A stretch of 64,000 nt of DNA, taken from Jannaschia sp. GRR-S6-38. GTDB lineage: Bacteria > Pseudomonadota > Alphaproteobacteria > Rhodobacterales > Rhodobacteraceae. Each line of letters starts with the position of its first letter. The stretch's first letter is position 1. Shown here piece by piece: positions 1 through 11,691 of the stretch. The position numbers and the translations under genes were made by a program. The stretch covers positions 2,811,501-2,875,500 of the forward strand of contig NZ_CP122537.1 in the NCBI RefSeq assembly GCF_029853695.1, in the 5' to 3' direction. Below the pieces are notes generated by a model. That model had not been told where the DNA came from and did no database searches. It saw only the letters and a list, made by a program, of their open reading frames with translations.

Positions 1-140
1 GCATGAAAGCGGCCCGGGCGGCCGGTCGGTGCGCGGGGGCGCGCGGCGTCGGCCATTTCCGGCTGCAGGGGACGGGCCCGCGCGAGGCGGCGATCCCTGT
101 GCTAGGGTGGCCGCCGGGACATGGGAAAAAGGGGGCCGGC

Positions 141-947
141 ATGGCGCGGGAAGGCGATCCGTTCGGCGATGTGGAGAATGCCGGCGAGGCGTTCGTGGAC
201 GCGGTGATCCGGGCGCTGGAGGCGCGGGCGGCGGAGCCCGCGATGCAGCGCATCGTCACGGCCTATCTGGACGCGCTGGACTGGCCTGGGGACGGGCTGC
301 ATGTCGAGGTGGGCGCGGGCACGGGCGCGATCGCGCGGGCGATGGCGGCGCGGGCCGGGTCGGGGCGGGTGGTCGCGACCGATCCGTCGCCGGCCCTGCT
401 GGCTGCGGGACGCGAGCTGGCGCGGGACCTGCCGAACCTGGCCTTCGAGGTGGCCGACGGGGCGGGCCTGCCGTTCAAGGCGCGCAGCGTCGACAACCTG
501 GTGATGCACACCGTCCTGAGCCACGTGCCCGACCCGACGATCCTGCTGCGCGAGGCGGCGCGGGTGCTGAAATCGGGCGGGCGGCTGGTGGTCTGCGACG
601 CGGATTTCGCCAAGACCTCGCTGTCGAGCGGGCCGGGCGATCCGCTGCAGGCCTGCGCGGAGTTCTTCGCACATTACTTCGTGACCGACGCGCATCTGGT
701 GGCGCGGCTGCGCGACCTTCTGCGCGAGGCGGATTTCAAGCCCGGGCCCCTGCGGATCGACCCGCGGGTGATCGCCGAGGGGCAGGGCGCGATGACATGG
801 GTGGGCCTGGGCGGGCGGCGCATGGTCGAGATGGGGCTGATCGGCCAGGACCTCGCCGACGCGCTCGTGGCCGAGCACGACCGGCGGATCGCCGAGGGCC
901 GGCTTTACGGCTTCCAGCCCTTCGCGACGGTGATCTCGGTGCGCTAG
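141..947 (+). CDS. class I SAM-dependent methyltransferase
   Basis: A 268-residue protein of the class I Rossmann-fold methyltransferases. The SAM-binding glycine motif VEVGAGTGAIARA lies near residues 55-67, followed by an acidic residue (ATDPSP, D81) at the end of strand 2 that would hold the ribose, and a motif IV-like segment LVMHTVLSHVPDP. This arrangement resembles the UbiE/Methyltransf_11 branch acting on small molecules. The ATG at 141 is preferred because an A/G-rich ribosome site precedes it and the codons upstream do not look coding. The substrate cannot be told from sequence. It may be cotranscribed with the transporter that follows 45 bases later. Confidence 0.8.
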   Translation: MAREGDPFGDVENAGEAFVDAVIRALEARAAEPAMQRIVTAYLDALDWPGDGLHVEVGAGTGAIARAMAARAGSGRVVATDPSPALLAAGRELARDLPNLAFEVADGAGLPFKARSVDNLVMHTVLSHVPDPTILLREAARVLKSGGRLVVCDADFAKTSLSSGPGDPLQACAEFFAHYFVTDAHLVARLRDLLREADFKPGPLRIDPRVIAEGQGAMTWVGLGGRRMVEMGLIGQDLADALVAEHDRRIAEGRLYGFQPFATVISVR

Positions 948-992
948 GGCGGCGCGGCTGGCGGGCGCGCCGGCCTTCTGGCAAGGGGAGGC

Positions 993-2144
993 ATGGACCG
1001 CACGCGCTGGGGCCTCGTCGCCCTGATCTTCCTCGCCGGGCTGCTGGCCGCGGCGCAGTTCGGCAAGATCGCCCTGACCCTACCGGAGACGGCGGCGGCC
1101 TTCGGGCGGCCGCTGCCGCAGATCGCGCCGCTGGTGTCGCTGGTCGGGCTGATGGGGCTGGCGCTGGGCGCGATGGCGGGCGGGGTGACGGCCGGGCTGG
1201 GACCGGGCCGCACCTTCCTGGGCGGGCTGCTGCTGGGCGGAGCGATGTCGCTGATCCAGGCCTTCATGCCGGGCTATTGGTGGTTCGTGGCCAGCCGCGC
1301 GGTCGAGGGCTTCGCGCATCTTGCGCTGGTGGTGGCCGGGCCCGCGCTGATGGCGGCGGCGGCCGATGACCGGGACCGGCCGGTGGTGATGGGCCTCTGG
1401 GCGCTGTTCTTCGGGGCGTCGCTGGCGATTTCGGCGGTGATCTTCCCGGCGATCCTGGCGGTCGGCGGGCTGCCGCTTCTCTTCGCGCTGCACGGTGCGG
1501 CGCTGCTGGCGCTGGCGGTACCGCTCTGGCCGATGGTGCCGCGGATCCCGCGGACGCGCGTCTCGCTAAACCCGGTGGCCACGCATCGCGCGATCTACGC
1601 GCGGATGCGGACGGTGGCGCCGGGGCTTGGCTTCGTGTGCTACACGTTCCTCTTTGTGGCGCTGATCGCGATCCTGCCGCCCGGGCTGGACCGGCCGGGG
1701 CTGGCGGCGAGCCTGCCGATCTTCACGCTGGTCACGACGCTGCTGGGCGGCGCGCTCTGCCGCCGCTTCGTGCCGTGGAAGGTGGCTGCGTCGGGATTCG
1801 TGGGAACCGCGCTGGGGCTCATGGCCGAGATGGCGGGCGTGCCCGGCGCGCTGCCCTTCGCCTTCGCCGCGATGGGGCTGATCCCGGGGGCGAGCTTCGC
1901 CGCGATCCCCGCGCTGAACGCCGATCCGGGCGACCGCGCCCGCGCCACCGGCGCCATTGCGCAGCTGGGCAACTTGGGCACGGTCAGCGGCACGCCCGTG
2001 CTGGCCGCGATCTGGGCCGCCTTCGGGATCGAGGCGGTGATCTGGACGGGCGTCGCCGCCGCGCTGCTGGGCCTGGGGCTGGGCAGCTGGGCGGGGCGGC
2101 GGGCGGCTGGCACCGTCGATGGCGATGTGGTAGACGTTCGCTGA
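993..2144 (+). CDS. MFS transporter (CynX/NimT-like)
   Basis: A 383-residue polytopic inner-membrane protein with about twelve hydrophobic segments and a central loop (MVPRIPRTR) splitting two six-helix halves, as in the major facilitator superfamily. The small size and Gly/Ala-rich helices fit the CynX/NimT type of exporter or anion porter. A strong AAGGGGAGG site precedes the ATG. The substrate is unknown. The 3' end contains a LexA box that serves the downstream uvrA gene. Confidence 0.75.
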   Translation: MDRTRWGLVALIFLAGLLAAAQFGKIALTLPETAAAFGRPLPQIAPLVSLVGLMGLALGAMAGGVTAGLGPGRTFLGGLLLGGAMSLIQAFMPGYWWFVASRAVEGFAHLALVVAGPALMAAAADDRDRPVVMGLWALFFGASLAISAVIFPAILAVGGLPLLFALHGAALLALAVPLWPMVPRIPRTRVSLNPVATHRAIYARMRTVAPGLGFVCYTFLFVALIAILPPGLDRPGLAASLPIFTLVTTLLGGALCRRFVPWKVAASGFVGTALGLMAEMAGVPGALPFAFAAMGLIPGASFAAIPALNADPGDRARATGAIAQLGNLGTVSGTPVLAAIWAAFGIEAVIWTGVAAALLGLGLGSWAGRRAAGTVDGDVVDVR

Positions 2145-2150
2145 ACGTTC
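2136..2150 (+). promoter_or_regulatory. LexA (SOS) box upstream of uvrA
   Basis: The sequence GTTCGCTGAACGTTC is an exact GTTC-N7-GTTC direct repeat, the known alphaproteobacterial LexA operator. It lies 88 bases before the uvrA start and overlaps the last codons of the MFS gene. uvrA is a classic SOS gene, which supports the assignment. Confidence 0.8.
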
Positions 2151-2238
2151 TCCGCCGGGGCGGGACGCGGCGTCGAAGCGGATTGCATGATGGCGCGCGC
2201 CCCCTAGGTAACGGGTTTGGCAGGTTTCGGGGGCTGGC

Positions 2239-5121
<2,883 letters not shown>

Positions 5122-5132
5122 GCCGGGGCATC

Positions 5133-5159
5133 GGGCAAGGGGGGCTGCCCCCTTCGCCC
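5133..5159 (+). repeat. GC-rich hairpin after uvrA
   Basis: Arms GGGC-AAGGGGG and CCCCCTT-C-GCCC surround a four-base loop, 11 bases after the uvrA stop. No T-run follows, so it is either a rho-assisted terminator/mRNA-stabilising hairpin or a dispersed extragenic palindrome. Confidence 0.45.
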
Positions 5160-5196
5160 GCCCCGGACCGGGAGCGCGGTGGCCGGCGCTTCGGCG

Positions 5197-5403
5197 TCAG
5201 CTATGCGATTTGCGGGTGCTGATGCCGAGGAGCGCGTAGGGCGGGCAGTAGCCGGTCGCCGCCGTCGCCAGCAGGACCACGCCGACCAGCCCGGACAGCC
5301 AGGCCCAGGCGCCCGAGAGCGAGACGATGGCGAGGATCAGAAGGACCACGCCGATCACCGTGCGCAGCGTCCGGTCGGTCTGGCCCATGTTCTTGGTAAG
5401 CAT
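5197..5403 (-). CDS. small inner-membrane protein, DUF2892 (YgaP-like)
   Basis: A 68-residue protein beginning MLTKNMGQTDRTLRTVIG, the typical N-terminal pattern of the DUF2892 family (N-M-G-x-x-D-R-x-x-R). Two hydrophobic helices follow (VVLLILAIVSL and LVGVVLLATAAT), then a short CPPYALLG tail. In other proteins this domain is the membrane anchor of YgaP-type rhodaneses; here it stands alone and lacks a rhodanese domain. Function unknown. Confidence 0.8.
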   Translation of the reverse strand: MLTKNMGQTDRTLRTVIGVVLLILAIVSLSGAWAWLSGLVGVVLLATAATGYCPPYALLGISTRKSHS

Positions 5404-5554
5404 CTCGAAGCCTCCGATAAGCGGTGAATACGGAATGACGATGCCGCAGCCGCGCGGGGCCGGCCATGACGTGGATCAAGCCGGGGCGTGGGCCGCGCGC
5501 GATTTCGGCGGCCTCCGCCCGCGCTGAGCGCCGGTTCACCGCCGGGTTTCGCCC

Positions 5555-6715
5555 TTAGTCCCGCGCGACGATCAGCCGGTTCAACCCATGGAAATGGTAG
5601 ATATCGGCGTAGCGCGGCGGCTCGACCACGCGCAGGCCGGGTAGGCGCGCGGTCAGGGCGCGCAGGCCTTCCAGCAGCTCGAGCCGCGCGAGCGGCGCGC
5701 CGAGGCAGAAATGCAGCCCGGCCCCGAAGCTGACCGGCGGGGGCGCGTCGGGGAAGCGGGCGGGGTCGAAGCGGGCGGGGTCGGGATAGGCGGCGGGGTC
5801 GCGATTCGCGCCCGCGAGCAGCAAGCCGACCCGGTCGCCGCGCGCGAAGCGGTGGCCGAAGGCCGCGACATCCTCTAGCGCGTAGCGGGTGAACATGTGC
5901 AGCGGCGGGTCGTGGCGCAGCACCTCCTCGACCAGCGCTTCGGTCACCGGCGCGCCCCAGAGCCCCGCCGCGCAGAGCCCCGCGACGCCGTTGCCCAGCG
6001 TGTGGACCGTCGCCTCGTGGCCCGCGTTCAGAAGCAGGATGCAGGTGGCGTTGACCTCCGCCCGGCTGAGCGTGCCTTCGGCGGCGACTTCGGCCAGCCG
6101 GGCGATCAGGCCGCCCGGCCGGGGCGCGTCGAGGATGTCGGACAGGTAGGCGGTGAATTCGGTGGCGGCCTCGGCGGCGGCGACCTCGTCGGCGTGGCTG
6201 CGGCGGGCCTGGTACATGCCGACCATCGCGTTCGACCAGCGCAGGAGATGCGGTGCATCGGCCTCGGGCACGCCGAGCAGGCGCGCGATGACGCGGACCG
6301 GGAAGGGCCGCGCGAAGGCCTCGAGCAGGTCGAAGGGGCCCGCGGGCATGGCGTCGATCAGCTGGTGTGCGAGGGCGCGGATCTCGGGGCCCATCGCGGC
6401 GATGCGGCGCGAGGTGAAGGCACGCAGCACCTGGGCGCGCAGGCGGGTGTGGCGCGGCGGCTCCAGCTCAAGCATGGAATGGTCTTCGACCGCCCAGAAG
6501 CCGGCCTGGTGCGCGGGGCGGTCTGGCGGGAACGGATCCTCGCGCCCGAAGCGGCGGTCGCGCAGCAGCGCATCGACCGTATCCCGCCCGGCGGCGCCGG
6601 GCATGGCGTAATCCTCCCAGATGGCGAGCGGGCCCGCGGCGCGCAGCCGGTCATAGAAGGGATAGGGATCCTGCACGAAGCCGGGATCGGTCGGGGATTG
6701 GCGGAGCCGCTGCAT
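5555..6715 (-). CDS. cytochrome P450
   Basis: A 386-residue soluble bacterial P450. The heme-binding loop SFGAGLHFCLGAPLARLE carries the axial cysteine. The I-helix oxygen-activation motif is NAGHEATVHT (the usual AG-x-E/D-T pattern shifted to AGHEAT), and EEVLRHDPP contains the K-helix ExxR. The reading frame stays open far upstream, but the ATG at 6715 gives the normal N-terminus with a PYPFYDRLRAAGPL segment. No ferredoxin or reductase gene is adjacent, so redox partners must be elsewhere. The substrate cannot be predicted. Divergent from dctB. Confidence 0.93.
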   Translation of the reverse strand: MQRLRQSPTDPGFVQDPYPFYDRLRAAGPLAIWEDYAMPGAAGRDTVDALLRDRRFGREDPFPPDRPAHQAGFWAVEDHSMLELEPPRHTRLRAQVLRAFTSRRIAAMGPEIRALAHQLIDAMPAGPFDLLEAFARPFPVRVIARLLGVPEADAPHLLRWSNAMVGMYQARRSHADEVAAAEAATEFTAYLSDILDAPRPGGLIARLAEVAAEGTLSRAEVNATCILLLNAGHEATVHTLGNGVAGLCAAGLWGAPVTEALVEEVLRHDPPLHMFTRYALEDVAAFGHRFARGDRVGLLLAGANRDPAAYPDPARFDPARFPDAPPPVSFGAGLHFCLGAPLARLELLEGLRALTARLPGLRVVEPPRYADIYHFHGLNRLIVARD

Positions 6716-6793
6716 GGGCGCGGGGTGCCCGGCGCGGGCGGGTCGGTCAAGACGGCTTGCCGCCCGCGCGGCCCCGCCGGTATCACTGCCGGC

Positions 6794-8461
6794 ATGTCGC
6801 GCGCGCTTCTTCCCATCGCCACGCTGCTGGGCGCGGCCCTGCTGGCGGGGCTGGTCTGGTGGGTCACGCTGGGCCAGGCGCTGGCGCAGCTGGAGGCCAA
6901 GGGCCGCTCGGACCTGAGCCTGGCCGCCGACCGGCTGATGCTGGAGCTGCAGCGGTCGCGCGACCTGGCGGTTCTGCTGGCGGCCGACCCGCGGGCGCGG
7001 GCCTGGCTGTCGGGCGAGGGCGATCTCGACCAGGCGGGCGCGGCGCTGCGCGGCTTTGCCGACCGGGCGGGGGCGTCGGACATCCTGCTGCTGCAGCGCG
7101 ATGGCACGGTGGTGGCGGCGGCCACGGGTCGGCTGGCGCCCGTCGCAGGCGCGTCCTGGCTCGACCGCGCGGGGCAGGGCGCGCTGGGGTTCGGGCCCGC
7201 GCCGGAGGGGCGCGCGGTGACCCATGCGGCGCCGGTCTTCGGGCCGTCGGGCAAGGTGACGGGGGCGGTGGCGGTCACGCGCTCGCTCTCGGGCATCGAG
7301 AGCGGCTGGCGGGGCGAGCCGCAGGCCATCTATTTCACCGACGCGGCGGGCGACGTGGTGGTGTCGAACCGCGAGGAGCTGCTGGGCGGGCCGCCGCGGC
7401 AGGAGCTGACGCCGATCCAGGGCTTCGATATCCGCCGCGTCGATGCCGGGCGCTACGTCCCCGATCACGCGCTGCATCTGGAGTTGCCGCTGCCGACGCT
7501 GGACCTGCTGGCCGAGCTGCTGCTCGACATCGCGCCGGCCAAGCAGCTGGCGCAGGCGCGGGCGCTGGCCGCGGGGGCGGGGCTTCTGGTGCTGGGCGCG
7601 CTGCTCGCGGTGCTGTGGGAGCGGCGGCGGCGGCTGGCGCGGGACAATGCCGCGCTGGAGGATCGGGTGGCGCGGCGCACGCGCGACCTGCAGGCCGCGA
7701 ACCGCCAACTGACCGCCGAGATCGGCGAGCGGCGCGAGGCGGAGGCGGCGCTCAAGCGCGCGCAATCGGAGCTGGTGCAGGCGGGCAAGCTGTCGGCGCT
7801 GGGGCAGATGTCGGCGGGCATCAGCCACGAGCTGAACCAGCCGCTGATGGCGATCCGCAGCTTCGCGCAGAACGGCGCGACTTTCCTGGAACGCGGGCGG
7901 ACGGAGGCGGCGGCCGACAACCTGGCCAAGATCGGAATGCTGGCGCATCGCGCGGGCCGCATCATCCGCAACCTGCGCGCCTTCGCCCGGGCCGAGCCCG
8001 AGCCGGCGGTCGAGACCGATCTGAGCGCGGTGATCGAGGCCGCGCTGGAGATCACCGAGACGCGCCGCCGCGAGGCCGGGATCGAGACGCGGCTGGACCT
8101 GGCGCCCGGGCCGGTTCGGGCGATGGGCGGCGAGGTGCGGCTGGGGCAGGTGCTGGTGAACCTGATCTCGAATGCCGTGGACGCGATGGCCGAGCGCGAG
8201 ACCCGCCTGCTGGAGATCGCGCTGGAGGCCGATCCGCCGCGGATCACGGTGCGCGACACGGGGCCCGGCCTCGACAGTCCCGAGCATGTCTTCGACCCGT
8301 TCTACACCACCAAGGAGGTCGGCGCCGGGCTGGGGCTGGGCCTGTCGATCAGCTACGGCATCGTCTCGGGCTTCGGCGGCACGATCCGCGGGCGCAACAC
8401 GGGCACGGGGGCGGAGTTCACCGTGACCCTGCCGCCCATCGCGGCGGAGGCGGCGGGGTGA
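6794..8461 (+). CDS. dctB: C4-dicarboxylate sensor histidine kinase DctB
   Basis: A 555-residue membrane sensor kinase. TM1 is at about residues 5-26 and TM2 at about 257-277, with a periplasmic sensor domain between them in the position of the DctB double PAS-like fold. A coiled region leads to the phosphoacceptor segment ISHELNQPLMAIRSF (His near 345), then the N box NLISNAVDAM, G1 RDTGPGL and G2 GAGLGLGLSISYG. It should phosphorylate DctD, whose GTG start overlaps the dctB stop (GTGA). Assignment to dicarboxylates rests on the following dctD and dctPQM genes. Confidence 0.9.
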   Translation: MSRALLPIATLLGAALLAGLVWWVTLGQALAQLEAKGRSDLSLAADRLMLELQRSRDLAVLLAADPRARAWLSGEGDLDQAGAALRGFADRAGASDILLLQRDGTVVAAATGRLAPVAGASWLDRAGQGALGFGPAPEGRAVTHAAPVFGPSGKVTGAVAVTRSLSGIESGWRGEPQAIYFTDAAGDVVVSNREELLGGPPRQELTPIQGFDIRRVDAGRYVPDHALHLELPLPTLDLLAELLLDIAPAKQLAQARALAAGAGLLVLGALLAVLWERRRRLARDNAALEDRVARRTRDLQAANRQLTAEIGERREAEAALKRAQSELVQAGKLSALGQMSAGISHELNQPLMAIRSFAQNGATFLERGRTEAAADNLAKIGMLAHRAGRIIRNLRAFARAEPEPAVETDLSAVIEAALEITETRRREAGIETRLDLAPGPVRAMGGEVRLGQVLVNLISNAVDAMAERETRLLEIALEADPPRITVRDTGPGLDSPEHVFDPFYTTKEVGAGLGLGLSISYGIVSGFGGTIRGRNTGTGAEFTVTLPPIAAEAAG

Positions 8462-9666
8462 GCGACGTACTGCTGATCGAGGATGACGCGCATGTCCGCG
8501 AGGCGCTGTGCCAGACGCTGGAGCTGGCCGATCTGTCGGTGGTGCAGGCGGGCAGCTTCCTGGCCGCCGAGCCGCGGCTGACGCGCGATCTGGCGGGCGT
8601 GGTGCTGTCGGATGTGCGGATGCCCGGGCGCGACGGCTTCCACCTGCTGGGCGTGGCGCGGCGGGTCGATCCGGACCTGCCGGTGATCCTGCTGACCGGC
8701 GAGGGCGATGTGCCCTCGGCGGTGCGCGGCATGTCGGAGGGGGCCTTCGCTTTCCTGGAGAAGCCCTGCGACCCGGACGCGCTGGTCGATACGGTGCGCC
8801 GCGCGCTGAGCCTGCGGCGCGCGACGCTGGAGGCGCGGCGCGCGCGGGGTGCGCAGGAGGGCGGGGACGCGGCGGCGCGGATCCTGCGCGGTACCTCGCC
8901 CCAGTCGCAGGCGCTGCGCGACACGGTGCGCGCGGTCGGGCGCGCGGCGGGGCCGGTTCTGATCCATGGCGAGCCGGGCACGGGGACGTCGAAGGTGGCG
9001 GAGGTGATCCATCTGCTGTCCGCGCGCGCCGGCGGGCCCTTCGTCAAGCGCGCCGCGCCGGCGCTGGACGCCGCGAGCCTGGAGGAGGCGCTGCGGCTGG
9101 CTGAGGGGGGCAGCCTGTTTCTCGACCATGTGGAGGCGCTGCCGCGCGGGCTGCAGCATCGCCTGCCCGAGGAGGAGGGCGCGCGCCTGCTGGCCGCGAC
9201 CAATCGCGATCCCGCGACGCTGCTGGACGTGCTGGAGCCGGACCTGTTCTACCGTCTGGAGGGGCTGCGCGTGCATATTCCGTCGCTGCGCGACCGGCCG
9301 GGCGACATCCCGGTCCTGTTTGCGCATTACCTGGCCTCGGCCTGCGAGCAGGCGGATATCCCGGTGCCGACGGTCCCGCCCGAGATGCAGGCGCGGCTGA
9401 TGGCGGGGGAATGGCGCGGCAACGCGCGGGCGCTGATGAACCACGCGATGCGCTACGCGATGGGGCTGGAGGAGCGGACCGGCACGCCGCGCGCGGGGCT
9501 GGCGGAGCGGATGCGCGCGGTGGAACGCTCGATCCTGGTGGAGACGCTGGAGCGCCATGGCGGGCAGGCGAGTGCCGCGGCGCGCGACCTCGATCTGCCG
9601 CGCAAGACCTTCTACGACAAGCTGGCGCGGCACGGGCTGAAGCCCGAGGACTACCGCGACGAGTGA
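8458..9666 (+). CDS. dctD: response regulator DctD with degenerate AAA+ domain
   Basis: A 402-residue NtrC-family regulator. The receiver is intact (EDD near 8-10, phospho-Asp 52 in SDVRMPG, T80, K102). The AAA+ domain is eroded: Walker A reads GEPGTGTSK, Walker B is FLDHVEA with His in place of the catalytic Glu, and the loop that should carry GAFTGA between them is absent, as is most of the insertion before sensor I (LLAATNRD). A Fis-type DNA-binding helix-turn-helix closes the protein (QASAAARDLDLPRKTFYDKL). The protein is about 40-50 residues shorter than typical DctD. It probably binds the two dyads before dctP but cannot be expected to open sigma-54 promoters. Confidence 0.88.
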   Translation: MSDVLLIEDDAHVREALCQTLELADLSVVQAGSFLAAEPRLTRDLAGVVLSDVRMPGRDGFHLLGVARRVDPDLPVILLTGEGDVPSAVRGMSEGAFAFLEKPCDPDALVDTVRRALSLRRATLEARRARGAQEGGDAAARILRGTSPQSQALRDTVRAVGRAAGPVLIHGEPGTGTSKVAEVIHLLSARAGGPFVKRAAPALDAASLEEALRLAEGGSLFLDHVEALPRGLQHRLPEEEGARLLAATNRDPATLLDVLEPDLFYRLEGLRVHIPSLRDRPGDIPVLFAHYLASACEQADIPVPTVPPEMQARLMAGEWRGNARALMNHAMRYAMGLEERTGTPRAGLAERMRAVERSILVETLERHGGQASAAARDLDLPRKTFYDKLARHGLKPEDYRDE

Positions 9667-9671
9667 GGATA

Positions 9672-9723
9672 TGTGCGGATTTCCGCACAGGCCGGCGGCC
9701 GGGAGCGTGCGGATTTCCGCACA
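9672..9723 (+). promoter_or_regulatory. tandem dyads upstream of dctP, probable DctD sites
   Basis: Two copies of an 18-bp dyad lie 34 bases apart: TGTGCGGATTTCCGCACA at 9672-9689 and CGTGCGGATTTCCGCACA at 9706-9723. Each has arms of seven or eight bases around a TT centre and the copies differ only at the first base. They sit directly after dctD and 149 bases before dctP, the expected place for an activator acting on dctPQM. The spacing is a little over three helical turns. Confidence 0.7.
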
Positions 9724-9872
9724 AGCCCGCGCCCGAACGTGAAGGACATCGCGCAAACACCTGAGGGGCAGAGAAAACCTCTGGGTCGATTTTGCCGCTT
9801 TACGCGCCCCGCGCAGGCCGTAACGTCGCGTCGCAACGTGTCCTAGAGGAGGGCACGAAAGGGAGGATATCC

Positions 9873-10880
9873 ATGAAGTACCTGACCACCGCCGCCACCG
9901 CGCTGGCGCTGACCATCCCCGCCGGGGCCGCCTTCGCCGACGCCCATGGCGGCTGCGACGACGGCGAGATCGTCGTCAAGTTCTCGCACGTGACCAATAC
10001 CGACCGTCACCCCAAGGGCATCGCCGCCAGCCTGCTGCAGGAGCGCGTGAACGCCGAGATGGACGGCACGATGTGCATGGAGGTCTTCCCGAACTCCACG
10101 CTCTACACCGACGAGAAGGCGCTCGAGGCGATGCTGCAGGGCGACATCCAGCTGGCCGCGCCGTCGCTGTCGCTGTTCGAGCCCTTCACCAAGGGCTTCC
10201 AGCTGTTCGACCTGCCCTTCCTGTTCGAGGACATCGCCGCGGTCGACGCGTTCCAGGCGTCCGAGGCCGGTCAGGCCCTGCTCGACTCGATGCAGCGTCG
10301 CGGCCTTCAGGGCCTGGGCTTCTGGCATAACGGCATGAAGCAAATGTCGGCCAACAAGCCGCTGATGATGCCCGGGGATGCCGCGGGCCTGAAGTTCCGC
10401 GTCCAGCCTTCGGACGTGATCGTCGCGCAGATGGAAGCGATCGGCGTCTCGCCGCAGCCCATGGCCTTCGCCGAAGTCTACGGCGCGCTGCAGACCGGGG
10501 TCGTCGACGGGCAGGAGAACACCTGGTCCAACATCTACGGCCAGAAGTTCTTCGAGGTGCAGGACGGCATCACCGAGACCAACCACGGCATCATCGACTA
10601 CCTCGTCGTGACCTCGGTGGATTGGCTCGACAGCCTGGACGCCGACGTGCGCGACCAGTTCCTGACGATCCTCGACGAGGTGACCGTGGCCCGGAACACC
10701 GAGTCGACCAACGTCAACGAGGCGGCCAAGCAGGCCATCGTCGATGCCGGCGGCGAAGTGCGCCAGCTCACGCCCGAGCAGCGGACCGCCTGGGTCGAAG
10801 CGATGAAGCCGGTCTGGGCGCAGTTCGCCGAGTCGATCGGTCAGGAGAACATCGACGCCGCGATGACCTTCTCGAACTGA
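9873..10880 (+). CDS. dctP: TRAP transporter substrate-binding protein DctP
   Basis: A 335-residue periplasmic binding protein with a Sec signal peptide (MKYLTTAATALALT ending AAFADA). It has the DctP fold landmarks: a KFSH strand at the start of the mature protein, the conserved GLKFRVQPSD segment whose Arg binds the substrate carboxylate, and the EVYGALQTGVVDGQEN helix. It should capture C4-dicarboxylates (succinate, fumarate, malate) and deliver them to DctQM. A GGGAGG site precedes the ATG. A strong hairpin follows the stop, probably allowing higher expression than dctQM. Confidence 0.95.
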   Translation: MKYLTTAATALALTIPAGAAFADAHGGCDDGEIVVKFSHVTNTDRHPKGIAASLLQERVNAEMDGTMCMEVFPNSTLYTDEKALEAMLQGDIQLAAPSLSLFEPFTKGFQLFDLPFLFEDIAAVDAFQASEAGQALLDSMQRRGLQGLGFWHNGMKQMSANKPLMMPGDAAGLKFRVQPSDVIVAQMEAIGVSPQPMAFAEVYGALQTGVVDGQENTWSNIYGQKFFEVQDGITETNHGIIDYLVVTSVDWLDSLDADVRDQFLTILDEVTVARNTESTNVNEAAKQAIVDAGGEVRQLTPEQRTAWVEAMKPVWAQFAESIGQENIDAAMTFSN

Positions 10881-10905
10881 CAGGTTCGCATTCAGATGCT
10901 ACCGT

Positions 10906-10931
10906 TCCGGGCCGCCATCGCGCGGCCCGGA
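10906..10931 (+). promoter_or_regulatory. intercistronic hairpin dctP-dctQ
   Basis: A perfect 10-bp stem (TCCGGGCCGC with GCGGCCCGGA) with a six-base loop lies 26 bases after dctP. No T-run follows. It probably protects the dctP message or attenuates read-through so that binding protein exceeds permease. Equivalent hairpins follow the other two dctP genes in the window. Confidence 0.65.
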
Positions 10932-10953
10932 CGCCATAGGGAGGGGGGTGCCC

Positions 10954-11688
10954 ATGTCGACACGATATGAGCCGAAGGGCCGTTGGGGCCGCTACGTGCA
11001 TTCGTTCGAGGAGACGGCCATCGCCGTCCTGCTGGGCCTGATGACCTTGCTGACCTTCGTGGCCGTCGTGCTGCGATACGTCTTCAACAGCTCGCTCATC
11101 TGGTCGCTCGAGGTCATCCTCATCCTCTTCGCGTGGCTGGTGATCTTCGGCGTCAGCTACGCCTTCAAGATCACCTCGCATCTGGGCGTCGACGCGCTGA
11201 CCAACGTGCTGCCCACGCGCGGCAAACGGATCTGCGCGCTGCTCGCGGGGGTGGTGACCATCGCCTACGCGCTGCTGATGCTGAAGGGGGCGTGGGATTA
11301 CTGGGCGCCCTATGCCGCGCTCGACCGTACCAGCGGGACGTGGTTCCCCACCGGCTTCGAGGAGACGCGCGAGCAGGCTTGGTACGTCACCGACCAGGTC
11401 CCGCCGATGCGCTGGCTGTTCGGCTGGCTGGAGCCGCTGATCAACCAGGGCGAGGCATACGAGAAGATGCCCCGGGTGATCCCCTATTTCATCCTGCCCC
11501 TGGGCTCGGCCCTGATCCTGTTCCGGGTCGTGCAGGCCTTCATCGCCATCGTGAAGGGCGAGCGCGAGAGCCTCATCGTCAGCCACGAGGTCGAGGATGC
11601 CGTCGATGAGGCCGCGTCACACCACTATGCCGGCGAAGACACCGCCGAACTCTATGACGGGCAGCTGCCGCCCGCGCGCAGGAGCTGA
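10954..11688 (+). CDS. dctQ: TRAP transporter small permease DctQ
   Basis: A 244-residue inner-membrane subunit with four hydrophobic helices: AIAVLLGLMTLLTFVAVVL, SLEVILILFAWLVIFGVSY, ICALLAGVVTIAYALLML and a last helix near YFILPLGSALILF. A periplasmic insertion between helices 3 and 4 is longer than usual for DctQ, as in other rhodobacterial dicarboxylate DctQ proteins. The ATG at 10954 has a GGAGGGGGG site at good spacing; the GTG at 10948 is too close to it. dctM follows after three bases. Confidence 0.92.
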   Translation: MSTRYEPKGRWGRYVHSFEETAIAVLLGLMTLLTFVAVVLRYVFNSSLIWSLEVILILFAWLVIFGVSYAFKITSHLGVDALTNVLPTRGKRICALLAGVVTIAYALLMLKGAWDYWAPYAALDRTSGTWFPTGFEETREQAWYVTDQVPPMRWLFGWLEPLINQGEAYEKMPRVIPYFILPLGSALILFRVVQAFIAIVKGERESLIVSHEVEDAVDEAASHHYAGEDTAELYDGQLPPARRS

Positions 11689-11691
11689 GCC

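Noticed and set aside
1..140. N-terminal extension of the first methyltransferase back to an ATG at 3
   Set aside because: The 46 extra residues have no resemblance to the family and the ribosome site lies before 141; the segment is more likely the upstream intergenic region.
9782..9795. Possible sigma-54 promoter (TGGGTC ... TTGC) before dctP
   Set aside because: The GG and GC elements are separated by nine bases instead of ten and the -24 element is poor. DctD here also lacks the sigma-54 contact loop.
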